Shown here in pieces: positions 1 to 6,914 of a stretch of DNA of 16,068 bases. Position 1 is the stretch's first letter, and every line of letters starts with the position of its first letter. The stretch is from CBDVBZ01 sp965372355. Its GTDB lineage: Bacteria > Krumholzibacteriota > Krumholzibacteriia > WVZY01. Under the pieces are notes generated by a model. The model worked only from the letters and a program-made list of their open reading frames with translations. It was not told the origin of the DNA and did no database searches. The stretch lies in the NCBI GenBank assembly GCA_965372355.1, contig CBDVBZ010000082.1:1-16068 (forward strand), written 5' to 3'. The position numbers and the translations under genes were made by a program.

Positions 1-868
1 CGACCGAGAACGTCCGCAACGGGCCGCTGACCCGGCTTCGGGCCAAAGTGCAGAGAGTGCTCGAGTCGAGACCGCCGGAGAGAAAGACGCCGACCGGCAC
101 ATCGGCCACCAGCTGCCGCTCCACCGCCGATCCGAGCTCAGCGCCGAGCATTTCGGCGATTTCGGCCGCCACGGCGGCGTGCTCGCCCGCTTCCGGCGGC
201 CGCCAGTAGGTGGTGAGGCGTTCACCGCCATCCGCGTTCACTGCCAGAATCGAGGCCGGCGGCAGCGAGCGGACGCCGGTCAGAGGCGCACCATCGGGCG
301 CGAGGTAGCCATAGGCGAGATAATGGCGCAGCTGCACCTCGTCGAGGCGCGGTGCGGCCGGAAAGCCCCCCGCACGCAGGGCGCGCAGCTCGGAGGCGAA
401 GGCTAGCTCCCCACTCTCGCGGCACAGGTACAGAGGCTTGATCCCAAAGCGGTCGCGGGCCAGGAAAAGGGTCCTTTGCTCTCCGTCCCACACCGCCAAT
501 GCGAACATCCCGTTGAGCCGCTCGAGGCAGCTCGGCCCCTCCTCGGCCCACAGCCGCAACACGACCTCCACGTCGCCTCGGCTGCGGAAGCGGTGGTCCC
601 TCTGCCGAAGCTCCTCACGCAGCTCGCGGAAGTTGTAGATCTCGCCGTTGAGGACGATCGCCAGCCGCCGCTGCTCATCGACGATCGGCTGCTGCCCGGT
701 CTCGAGATCGATCACCGCCAACCGGCGAAATCCCAGCGTCACGAGATCATCGTTGAAGAACCCCTCGTCGTCCGGCCCGCGGTGGACCAGGGCACGGGTC
801 ATGCGCTCGACCCGCCGCCTCCGGCTGTCGACGTCGTGTTCTCCGAGAATTCCGGCGATTCCACACAC
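1..868 (-). CDS. asnB: Asparagine synthase (glutamine-hydrolysing) family amidotransferase, C-terminus off window
   Basis: Only the first 289 codons are in the window, less than half of a usual AsnB of about 600 residues. The start is a GTG at 868-866, because the next codon is the Cys that must be residue 2 after Met removal (CGIAGILGE), the N-terminal nucleophile of class II glutamine amidotransferases. Other visible glutaminase residues are RR at 48-49, NGEIYNF at 74-80 and RGD at 97-99. The synthetase domain begins near residue 235 and shows the PP-loop ATP site SGGLDSS at 264-270. The enzyme takes ammonia from glutamine and adds it to an adenylated carboxylate. In polysaccharide loci such proteins often amidate uronic acids rather than make asparagine; that role is inferred from the neighbours. 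It lies 84 nt behind the glycosyltransferase at 953-1996 on the same strand. No strong Shine-Dalgarno sequence is visible. The first in-frame ATG would remove the catalytic Cys. Confidence 0.93.
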   Translation of the reverse strand, partial: MCGIAGILGEHDVDSRRRRVERMTRALVHRGPDDEGFFNDDLVTLGFRRLAVIDLETGQQPIVDEQRRLAIVLNGEIYNFRELREELRQRDHRFRSRGDVEVVLRLWAEEGPSCLERLNGMFALAVWDGEQRTLFLARDRFGIKPLYLCRESGELAFASELRALRAGGFPAAPRLDEVQLRHYLAYGYLAPDGAPLTGVRSLPPASILAVNADGGERLTTYWRPPEAGEHAAVAAEIAEMLGAELGSAVERQLVADVPVGVFLSGGLDSSTLCTLARSRVSGPLRTFSV

Positions 869-952
869 AGGTCGATTATGACAGCTTGCCACGATTCTCG
901 GCTGCTTCGGTCGCGTCTGGCGGTGCTGTCCATGCTGCGGCTGGGGACGCCG

Positions 953-1996
953 TCAGTCCAAAAGACCTCCGACAAGGTCCGCCATGGTCGATCCGACGTG
1001 CTTGAGGGAGTATGATGATTCGACGACCCTGCGTGCGGCCTGCCCCACCCTCATCCGCAGCTCCGGGTCGCATGCGAAACGCCGGAGTTCGGTGACCCAC
1101 TCATCCTCGGTCGAAGCAAACGCACCGCTCACTCCCGACTGAATAATCTCCCGGTTCATCCCCACCGGAGAGAGCACCACAGGCAGACCCGAGGCCATGC
1201 ACTGTAGGGCCTTGACGCTGCATTTGCCACGATTCCAGGGAGTATCCTCGAGAGGCATCAACCCGACATCGAAGTCCTGCAGGCACTCCGCCTCGCGGTC
1301 CAAGGAAAACCGTTCGAAGTCGACCGGCAGGTCGCACTGGGGAGGATCACCGTTGGAGACGATCTTGAACCGGACGTTTGGATCGGCGGCGGCAACCCGT
1401 TTAAAGGCCGGGAGGAGCCACCGCCACTGCACCAGGTTCTCGGCCGTTCCAATCCAGCCGAAAACGCAATCGTTGGGCCCGGTTTTGTTTGGCACCGGTT
1501 TGAAGATCGCGAGGTCGACACCGGTTGGCAGGATAACGGTCGGCCGCTCGGGCACCTCGGCTGCCAGCTGACGGTTGCCGGCAACCACCAAGTCGGACGC
1601 CCTGACCGTCGCTCGGAAGTTGCGTCGGTACCGCGCTTCGGCTCGAACCCCCTGGGGCTCGGAGGGAGACGGCAGGTAAACCGCGTCGTCGAACTCGTAG
1701 ATCACCTTGGATGCCAGGCAGCGGAGGAGCCGTGCGGAAAACCCCGGGAAGGTCTTTCGGTAGACCACGACCACATTGGCGCGCGACGCCGCCGCCAGGT
1801 CCCTTACGAGCTCCAGCGACCGGAGAACACGGTGTCTCTGCAAACGGTTGGGCATCGATCCGAGCGGAAAGAGAACCTCCACCTGGTAGTCCCGCTCACG
1901 CAGGAAGGGCACGTACGCCAGCACTCTGAGACGCGTGCCAGGACTCTGGAGATCCCCGACGGTGAGAAAGAGCACCTTCGCTCGTCGAAACGCCAT
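953..1996 (-). CDS. Glycosyltransferase, GT4-like (GT-B fold)
   Basis: The 347-residue protein has two Rossmann-like halves. The N-terminal part starts KVLFLTVGD and contains the family motif TRLRVLAYVPFL (about 21-32), a strand ending VVVVYRKTFP (75-84) and EFDDAVYLP (101-109). The C-terminal part carries FGWIGTAENL (179-188) and the donor-nucleotide region around MPLEDTPWNRGKCSVKALQ (247-265), followed by MASGLPVV. It probably transfers a sugar from a nucleotide donor to a lipid-linked glycan at the cytoplasmic face of the inner membrane; the sugar cannot be read from sequence. The ATG lies 7 nt after the stop of the methyltransferase at 2004-3101, so the two are probably co-transcribed. 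No clear Shine-Dalgarno sequence is seen, consistent with translational coupling. Its N-terminal third resembles the broken reading frame at 3105-3401. Confidence 0.9.
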   Translation of the reverse strand: MAFRRAKVLFLTVGDLQSPGTRLRVLAYVPFLRERDYQVEVLFPLGSMPNRLQRHRVLRSLELVRDLAAASRANVVVVYRKTFPGFSARLLRCLASKVIYEFDDAVYLPSPSEPQGVRAEARYRRNFRATVRASDLVVAGNRQLAAEVPERPTVILPTGVDLAIFKPVPNKTGPNDCVFGWIGTAENLVQWRWLLPAFKRVAAADPNVRFKIVSNGDPPQCDLPVDFERFSLDREAECLQDFDVGLMPLEDTPWNRGKCSVKALQCMASGLPVVLSPVGMNREIIQSGVSGAFASTEDEWVTELRRFACDPELRMRVGQAARRVVESSYSLKHVGSTMADLVGGLLD

Positions 1997-2003
1997 CGGA
2001 CGA

Positions 2004-3101
2004 TCAGGGCGGGTTCGCAGCCGTCGGCGGCGATGAGGTATCTCCGGCGCGACCGATGGCGCTGACGGGAACCGGAAGGATCATCGGTTCGCTGAACCCC
2101 GCGGTCCGGTACCACTCGAAGAGTTCTTCTTCAACATGCCGCGACCGGTAGGGTGGCGAGTACCAGTCGAAATTCAGGAATGCGGCAATTCCGGGGTCAC
2201 GGTGTTCACCCACCGCCACCGAGCTCATGGTGCGGGCGAGAACGCTGCGTATCAATCCTCCCTTCGCGCGGAGGCGGGTCTTGAGCACCGTGAGCCTGCC
2301 CAACGTAACGCAGAGGCGTTCGAGGGCCAGATGCGGCAGTCGTGAGGTCAGTGGACGGAGCACCCGCTCGTGCCAGATCTCGAGCAAGTGCGGACCGAGG
2401 TCGCTCGAATGGGGGTACAACCACACTGCTAGCTCGCCACCCGGCCGGACCAGCGACGCGACGCTCATGAACGCCTGCCGCGGCGCCGGGGTGTGGTGGA
2501 GCACGCCGACGCTGTAGGCGAAATCGAAACCACCACGGAGAGGCGGATGGAAGATGTCGCCCTGGACGATGAGGACGTTGGGACGCCGTTCCGTCACCTC
2601 GCACGCCCGTTCGACGGCCTCGCTCGCGTCGAGACCGACCACCAATTCGGCGTCCAGGGTAGACGCCACGGCCACGTATTTGCCCATGCCGCAGCCAGCC
2701 TCGAGGACTTTCTTGCCCCGGAGGCGGGAGGTGCTGGCTGCAGCGACCTCCTCGGGAGTTGGCTGCTCGGTCGGAAAGTCGTGGAAATCGACCTTTTCCT
2801 GGAACGTCGGCTCGACCCCAGTGAGTCCAAAAAAAGTAACGAGATCCTCCTCTTGGGTCGTCACCGGATAGCGGAGCCACTCAAAGCCGAAGGCCGCTTG
2901 GGTACGGGGATCGACGTGGGTCAGACCGGAACGATCGGTCACATGCTCGACCATCCGCGGAACACCGGACACGATCGGAAAGAACGCCAAACACCCCATA
3001 CAGGTGAGCGTTCCTTCCTCGATCCAGCCCGAACCGCCGAGGCCCCGGAGCTCCCCGCGACATCTGGGACATGCGAGCTCTGAGACGTGCTCCACAAACA
3101 T
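2004..3101 (-). CDS. Class I SAM methyltransferase with N-terminal Trm112-like zinc ribbon
   Basis: The 365-residue protein has an N-terminal zinc-ribbon-like segment with CPRC at 11-14 and CMGC at 34-37, followed by FPIVSGVPRM, the hallmark of the Trm112p-like fold. The methyltransferase core follows: SAM motif I VLEAGCGMGKY (132-142), the acidic residue of motif II (GLDAS, 156-160), GDIF (181-184) and VGVLHHTP (198-205). The fusion is common in glycan and natural-product clusters; the acceptor is unknown. Annotated from the ATG at 3101, but a GAGG sits almost against it. A GTG two codons on (3095) has better spacing, so the start may be M3. It opens the intact part of the minus-strand unit with the genes at 953 and 1, and lies 3 nt behind the relic frame ending at 3105. 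Confidence 0.86.
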   Translation of the reverse strand: MFVEHVSELACPRCRGELRGLGGSGWIEEGTLTCMGCLAFFPIVSGVPRMVEHVTDRSGLTHVDPRTQAAFGFEWLRYPVTTQEEDLVTFFGLTGVEPTFQEKVDFHDFPTEQPTPEEVAAASTSRLRGKKVLEAGCGMGKYVAVASTLDAELVVGLDASEAVERACEVTERRPNVLIVQGDIFHPPLRGGFDFAYSVGVLHHTPAPRQAFMSVASLVRPGGELAVWLYPHSSDLGPHLLEIWHERVLRPLTSRLPHLALERLCVTLGRLTVLKTRLRAKGGLIRSVLARTMSSVAVGEHRDPGIAAFLNFDWYSPPYRSRHVEEELFEWYRTAGFSEPMILPVPVSAIGRAGDTSSPPTAANPP

Positions 3102-3104
3102 ACC

Positions 3105-3401
3105 TCACGACATTATCACGAGAGGTCGCCGCTGCCGCCGTGCGAAGAACGGCGGGTAGGTCCGACGGTGGATGAAAAGGAGCTCTGCCGGCAGCGGACC
3201 CCACGTGTCCGCCACGAGCTCCGCAAGACGCAGGGGAAGACGCCCGGGTGCCCAACGCGGCGCCGCCTGCAGCTGAACCTCGGTTGCGAACCCTGCCTCC
3301 TAGAGGGTGTCACGATGCGCCAAGACCCGATAGCGCGTGCTGGCCACGCGCTCGTCTCCGACAGGCCGGATCAACAAGCGGGAGGATCGCCTCCATCGCA
3401 C
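3105..3401 (-). pseudogene. Truncated, amber-interrupted glycosyltransferase relic (N-terminal third)
   Basis: One minus-strand frame from a possible GTG at 3401-3399 reads RLLIRPVGDERVASTRYRVL, meets TAG at 3302-3300, then continues in the same frame as EAGFATEVQL through RLAELVADTWG and FIHRRTYPPFFARR to a TGA at 3107-3105. Both sides of the TAG align with residues 21 to about 100 of the glycosyltransferase at 953-1996: TR.RVLA, then L and EV, then ELV.D, then R.T.P.F.AR, with the strand before FDDA last. Ordered similarity across the stop argues for a real decayed gene rather than chance. About 97 codons remain of a family length near 350; the central and C-terminal domains are gone, and the methyltransferase start follows after 3 nt. 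A deletion between a former upstream glycosyltransferase and the methyltransferase would explain this. No function is expected. The exact start is uncertain. Confidence 0.6.
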
Positions 3402-3610
3402 AGGGATCGGCCTCCGGTGTGCCGCGGTCTTCAATTCTGGATAATCATCGTTCACGTGTTCTACTTCAATCATGGATTCCGGAGGCGCTAGCGCCTCCGG
3501 ACCATTGTATCGAGTACCGCGGCTCGGCCTATAAGACGGTGATAGAATTATCGGGTGCCAAAGAAACGATCTCCTTTGTTTCGTTGCCTTTCCGACGGAG
3601 TGTAAGGTCC
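3402..3610. other. Spacer between divergent glycan units
   Basis: No intact gene is seen. The plus-strand frame is open upstream of 3611, but its translation (rich in Ala, Pro and Arg with no domain) does not look coding. The spacer must hold the promoter of the plus-strand unit and possibly that of the minus-strand unit. A 24-bp palindrome sits at 3478-3501. Downstream, TTGTAT (3505-3510) and TATAAG (3530-3535) could be a sigma70-like pair, but the 19-nt gap is long, so this is only a suggestion. Confidence 0.45.
3478..3501. repeat. Perfect 24-bp palindrome
   Basis: The half-site TCCGGAGGCGCT is followed without a loop by its exact reverse complement. Outer bases ATGG (3472-3475) and CCAT (3502-3505) can pair as well, leaving a 2-nt bulge. 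It lies in the divergent spacer about 110 nt upstream of the GT2 start. It could be a dimeric-regulator operator, a hairpin in the leader, or a copy of a dispersed palindromic repeat. There is no T-run on either side, so a simple Rho-independent terminator is less likely. Confidence 0.8.
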
Positions 3611-4501
3611 GTGGGAATCGAGGTGTCAATCATCGTTCCCAACTGGAACGGCCACGAAGTCCTCGCCGAGTGCCTCAATTCGATCCTCTTCCACACCCAG
3701 GACATCGACTTCGAGCTCATCATCGTCGACAACGGCTCCACGGATTCCAGCCCCCATATCATCCGACAGCTGGCCGAATCCGACGACCGGGTCAAACCGA
3801 TTTTCAACCGCGAGAACCTTTTTTTCGCCCGAGCCTGCAACCAGGGGTTCGAAATCAGTACCGGCCGGTACGTCATCGTGGCCAACAACGACATCGTGCT
3901 TCAGGACGATGCCGTCAAGGCCCTGGTTGAGTACGCGGACGCCCACCCGGCCGTGGGAGCCGTCACTCCGAGATTCTGCGACCGGGCGGGCGCCCCGCAG
4001 GAGTTTTTCCGCCGGTTGCCGAACGCCCTTTTTGTCATTGCGCACTACCATCGTCTCGGACGAGCCGTCGACCGCTTCCTCCTCGGCCGTAGAATCCAAG
4101 ACGCCTATTTCTTGCGCGACAAGAACTTCGACCGGGTCGAGGAGGTCGACCAGTCAGGCGCGTCGTTCAGCCTCTTGCGTCGCCGAGTGATCAACGCAAT
4201 CGGCATGCTCTTTGACGAGCGCTTCCCGCTCCTCTTCAACGACGTCGATCTTTTTCATCGCATCAAGGAGGCCGGGTTTGTCAGCCACGTCCTCCCGGAC
4301 ACCATGGTCATCCACATCGAGGGGGTCTCGTCCCAGAAGCTCGACCCGGCAATCTACGACGATCTGCTGTTTCGAGGGATGTTTGACTACTTCAAGACCC
4401 ACCACCCTGTTCAGTATCCGCTCCTGTGCCTTGCCTGGCCATGGCGCTGGTTTCGGGCGCGGAGCGGGAACGGCGCGGAAACCGGGGTCCGAGCAACATG
4501 A
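3611..4501 (+). CDS. Glycosyltransferase family 2 (GT-A fold), rhamnosyltransferase-like
   Basis: Taken from a GTG at 3611, the 296-residue product starts MGIEVSIIVPNWNG, exactly where GT2 proteins begin. The frame is open further upstream to 3248, but those 121 codons look noncoding. GGAG at 3597-3600 lies 10 nt before the GTG. GT2 landmarks are VSIIVPNWNG (5-14), IIVDNGSTD (37-45), the metal/nucleotide site ANND (91-94), and FNDVDLFHRIKEAGF (209-223), which corresponds to the E/N-D-x-D-L segment near the catalytic base. Length and layout match cytoplasmic rhamnosyl- or related transferases of O-antigen loci; donor and acceptor are unknown. The final codons overlap the next gene by ATGA (4498-4501), so the two are translationally coupled. 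Confidence 0.92.
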   Translation: MGIEVSIIVPNWNGHEVLAECLNSILFHTQDIDFELIIVDNGSTDSSPHIIRQLAESDDRVKPIFNRENLFFARACNQGFEISTGRYVIVANNDIVLQDDAVKALVEYADAHPAVGAVTPRFCDRAGAPQEFFRRLPNALFVIAHYHRLGRAVDRFLLGRRIQDAYFLRDKNFDRVEEVDQSGASFSLLRRRVINAIGMLFDERFPLLFNDVDLFHRIKEAGFVSHVLPDTMVIHIEGVSSQKLDPAIYDDLLFRGMFDYFKTHHPVQYPLLCLAWPWRWFRARSGNGAETGVRAT

Positions 4502-5757
4502 CCACGGCAAACCCGCTCCGAGTCGCAGTCTGGCATTATCTCCCCGGGGGTGGCGGTAGGCGCGCCCTCCATATGCACGTCAAAGGGTTGCTGAATCGTG
4601 GGCATGAGGTCGAGATCTGGTGCCCCGAACGGGTTGACGAGGACTTCCTGCCACTTCAGGATCTCGCGCCTGAGCACGTCGTCCCCGTCGAGTGGCCAGA
4701 GGGCCGCCCTCAGCGCAGCGGTCCGGTCGCACTTTACCGGGGAGTCCGAAACGACATCAAGGCCATGGATCGCCACTGCCGGGCCTGTGCAGGACAAATC
4801 AGCGCGGGAGGGTTTGACGTCCTTTTCGCGAATGCGAGCATGCACTACGCAGTGAGCGCGATCGGTCGATTCGTCGATCTGCCCCAGCTCCTCTACCTGC
4901 AAGAGCCGCTGCGCTCACTCTATGAGGCGGCGCCGCATCTGCCTTGGCGGGCAACAGTTGAACGGTCGCCCGTTGCCGGCCTGAGCCCGAAATCGGTCGC
5001 GGCCTTCATTCGTCACATGGCTCGGATCCGCAGCCTCGGCGTCCTGATGCGCGAGGAGCAGGACAACGCGAGCGCATTCGATCTGCTCCTGGTCAACTCC
5101 CTCTATAGCCGGGAGAGCATCCTGCGGGCGTACGGTCTTTCGGCCCGGGTCTGCCGCCTCGGAGTCGACGTCTCGCTGTTCCACGACCGCCGTCTGGAGC
5201 GCGAACGCACCGTCATCGGTGTCGGCGCCATCGTCCCGGCAAAGGCGATCGAGCGCGCTATCGAGGCGGTCGCGGCGGTGAGCGCCAATCGACCACGCCT
5301 GGAGTGGATCGGCAATGTCGCTGATGCTGACTACCGGCGGCGCATGGAGGCGTTGGCTGCAGACCATAACGTGGAGATTGCCTTCAGTGTCAATCTTTCG
5401 GATGAGGAGCTGGTGCGCAGGCTCAACCGCGCCTCGGCCATGGTGTACGCGCCCCGCCTCGAACCTTTCGGCTTCGCGCCCCTGGAGGCCTCGGCATGCG
5501 GGCTGCCGGTCGTGGGCATCGCCGAGGCCGGGATTCGCGAGACCGTGCGTGACGGCTTCAACGGCCTCCTCGTCGAAGAAGACCCCGCTGCAATGGCCGA
5601 GGCGATCGAGGCAATTCTCTGCGATCCCGAGTTCGGCCGGATGTTGGGGGCAAACGGCCGCCGTTGGGTGTCTGAGGAGTGGACAGTCGATCAGGCGATC
5701 GAACGTCTCGAAGAGGCGCTCGCCGAGGTCACGAGCAATCCTGCGAACGGCAGCTGA
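4498..5757 (+). CDS. Glycosyltransferase family 4 (GT-B fold)
   Basis: The start is the ATG at 4498 inside the ATGA overlap with the preceding GT2 gene; an in-frame GTG at 4426 would add 24 residues encoded by that gene's end. The 419-residue protein has LRVAVWHYLPGGGG (7-20), a Gly-rich loop at the interdomain cleft, then HMHVKGLLNRGHEVEIW (25-41). The C-terminal half shows the retaining-GT4 signature EPFGFAPLE (322-330), an E-x7-E motif, followed by ASACGLPVVG and DGFNGLLVEEDP. It probably transfers a sugar with retention of configuration onto the growing lipid-linked chain in the cytoplasm. The insert near residues 150-190 (rich in Arg and Met) may be a membrane-contacting region. Specificity cannot be assigned. 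Confidence 0.93.
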   Translation: MTTANPLRVAVWHYLPGGGGRRALHMHVKGLLNRGHEVEIWCPERVDEDFLPLQDLAPEHVVPVEWPEGRPQRSGPVALYRGVRNDIKAMDRHCRACAGQISAGGFDVLFANASMHYAVSAIGRFVDLPQLLYLQEPLRSLYEAAPHLPWRATVERSPVAGLSPKSVAAFIRHMARIRSLGVLMREEQDNASAFDLLLVNSLYSRESILRAYGLSARVCRLGVDVSLFHDRRLERERTVIGVGAIVPAKAIERAIEAVAAVSANRPRLEWIGNVADADYRRRMEALAADHNVEIAFSVNLSDEELVRRLNRASAMVYAPRLEPFGFAPLEASACGLPVVGIAEAGIRETVRDGFNGLLVEEDPAAMAEAIEAILCDPEFGRMLGANGRRWVSEEWTVDQAIERLEEALAEVTSNPANGS

Positions 5758-5776
5758 CGATGGATCTGCGAGCAAT

Positions 5777-6799
5777 ATGCCACGGCCGGAAAGCTGGCAC
5801 GAGATGCGGGCCGGGAACGGACCGATGATCCCCGCCGAAACCGATAACAACAGCACCGGGATCGAGCTCGAGTCGCTCACATCCTGCCCCGGGTGCGGGT
5901 CAGAAGACTTGCAGCCGCTGTTCACCGCTGCCGACACTCTCCATCAGTTGCCCGGAGAGTGGGGCGTCCACCGCTGCCGGGGGTGCGGGCTCATGCTGAC
6001 CTCCCCCCGACCCGACCGGCGGGCCATTGCCGCCTATTATCCCGAGGACTACCAACCGTTCTCCGCGCCTCACGCGCCGCGAAGTCCGCCCCGGTGGAAG
6101 CGGGCTGCAAAGGCGATTGCGGGTCCTCTGCTCGATACCAAGGAGTGGGTCCTGCCGAGGAATCGCCCCCCCGGGGACGCTCTCGAGGTCGGTTGCGGTT
6201 CGGGTCGTTTTCTCGTACAGCTCGCCGACATGGGCTGGAGTGTCCAGGGGCTGGAACCATCGCAGGCAGCGGCCGAAGCACTCCGCTCGCGGATCGAGCT
6301 GCCGGTTCAAACCGGCACCATCGACTCTGTCAATTTCGATCCCGGGTCCTTCGACCTGATCGTCGCAATCATGGTCCTCGAGCATCTCCACGATCCGTTT
6401 GCGGACGCTCGGAGGCTGCACACCTGGCTCCGTCCCAGGGGCCACATCATGGGTTCGGTTCCAAACTGCGCAAGCTGGGAGTTCCGCTTTTTCGGCCCCG
6501 ACTGGTACGCCCTCCAGGTCCCGACCCACCTTTTCCACTTCACTCCGAAAACCCTCACCAACCTTCTCGAGTACACCGGCTTTTGTGACATCAGGATCTT
6601 TCACCAGCGCAACGTCAACAACTTGATGTTCCATGCGGGACGGTTTCTCGCGCGCCATAACCTGCCCTTCGCGGAGGCTCTTCTCGCGTTTCCCGAACGA
6701 GGTTCCGGGCTTCTTCGGTATGCCGTCAGGCCCACCGCTTCACTGTTGGCCTGGTTGCGACAGGCGGGAAGGATCACATTCCTCGCCAAGAAGGAATGA
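5777..6799 (+). CDS. Class I SAM methyltransferase with N-terminal zinc-ribbon (Methyltransf_23 type)
   Basis: The 340-residue product from the ATG at 5777 has a four-cysteine zinc site, CPGC (37-40) and CRGC (67-70), followed by LTSPRPD. SAM motif I is ALEVGCGSGRF (135-145), the acidic motif II is QGLEPS (157-162), and VLEHLHDP (200-207) is typical of UbiG-like enzymes. PTHLFHFTP (249-257) is a recurrent motif near the active site of this group. The start is uncertain: ATGs at 5804 and 5825 are also in frame and would still keep the zinc site; 5804 has GGAAAG upstream at reasonable spacing. An upstream frame extension into the glycosyltransferase is an artefact. It begins 19 nt after the GT4 stop, so it is the third gene of the plus-strand unit. 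Likely role: methylation of a sugar or nucleotide sugar in glycan assembly. Confidence 0.9.
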   Translation: MPRPESWHEMRAGNGPMIPAETDNNSTGIELESLTSCPGCGSEDLQPLFTAADTLHQLPGEWGVHRCRGCGLMLTSPRPDRRAIAAYYPEDYQPFSAPHAPRSPPRWKRAAKAIAGPLLDTKEWVLPRNRPPGDALEVGCGSGRFLVQLADMGWSVQGLEPSQAAAEALRSRIELPVQTGTIDSVNFDPGSFDLIVAIMVLEHLHDPFADARRLHTWLRPRGHIMGSVPNCASWEFRFFGPDWYALQVPTHLFHFTPKTLTNLLEYTGFCDIRIFHQRNVNNLMFHAGRFLARHNLPFAEALLAFPERGSGLLRYAVRPTASLLAWLRQAGRITFLAKKE

Positions 6800-6864
6800 G
6801 GGGACGAGATCATCAGGTTGACACAGGATTGATGGTGGATCCACAACTACTGCAATCACTCGCC

Positions 6865-6878
6865 GGGCTCAGCAGCCC
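6865..6878 (+). terminator. Possible weak terminator hairpin after the plus-strand unit
   Basis: GGGCT-CAGC-AGCCC forms a 5-bp stem with a 4-nt loop, followed directly by ATTTTG. It lies 65 nt after the methyltransferase stop, in the 115-nt gap before the AT-rich glycosyltransferase. The stem is short and the T-run is only four, so this is a low-confidence call. Nothing else is recognised in 6800-6914. Confidence 0.3.
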
Positions 6879-6914
6879 ATTTTGATTCGTTGATCGTGGT
6901 ACGTTAGGTGGGAA

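Noticed and set aside
2493..3083. 196-codon plus-strand open frame opposite the methyltransferase
   Set aside because: Antisense shadow in high-GC DNA; the minus-strand frame has clear zinc-ribbon and SAM motifs.
3248..3610. 121-codon upstream extension of the GT2 gene
   Set aside because: Low-complexity Ala/Pro/Arg-rich translation without domain; the GT2 fold starts exactly at the GTG at 3611, and the minus strand here carries the relic.
5315..5776. Upstream in-frame extension of the methyltransferase
   Set aside because: Lies inside the GT4 coding sequence in another frame, is rich in Arg, Ser and Trp, and has no domain.
4915..5937. 340-codon minus-strand frame opposite the GT4 gene
   Set aside because: No recognisable domain; spans the end of one plus-strand gene and the start of another, as expected of a GC-driven antisense frame.
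5900..6658. 252-codon minus-strand frame opposite the second methyltransferase
   Set aside because: Antisense shadow; the plus-strand protein has four zinc cysteines and SAM motifs.
6818..6823. Perfect TTGACA -35-like hexamer before the AT-rich GT2
   Set aside because: No acceptable -10 hexamer occurs 15-19 nt downstream (sequence reads around CCACAACTAC).
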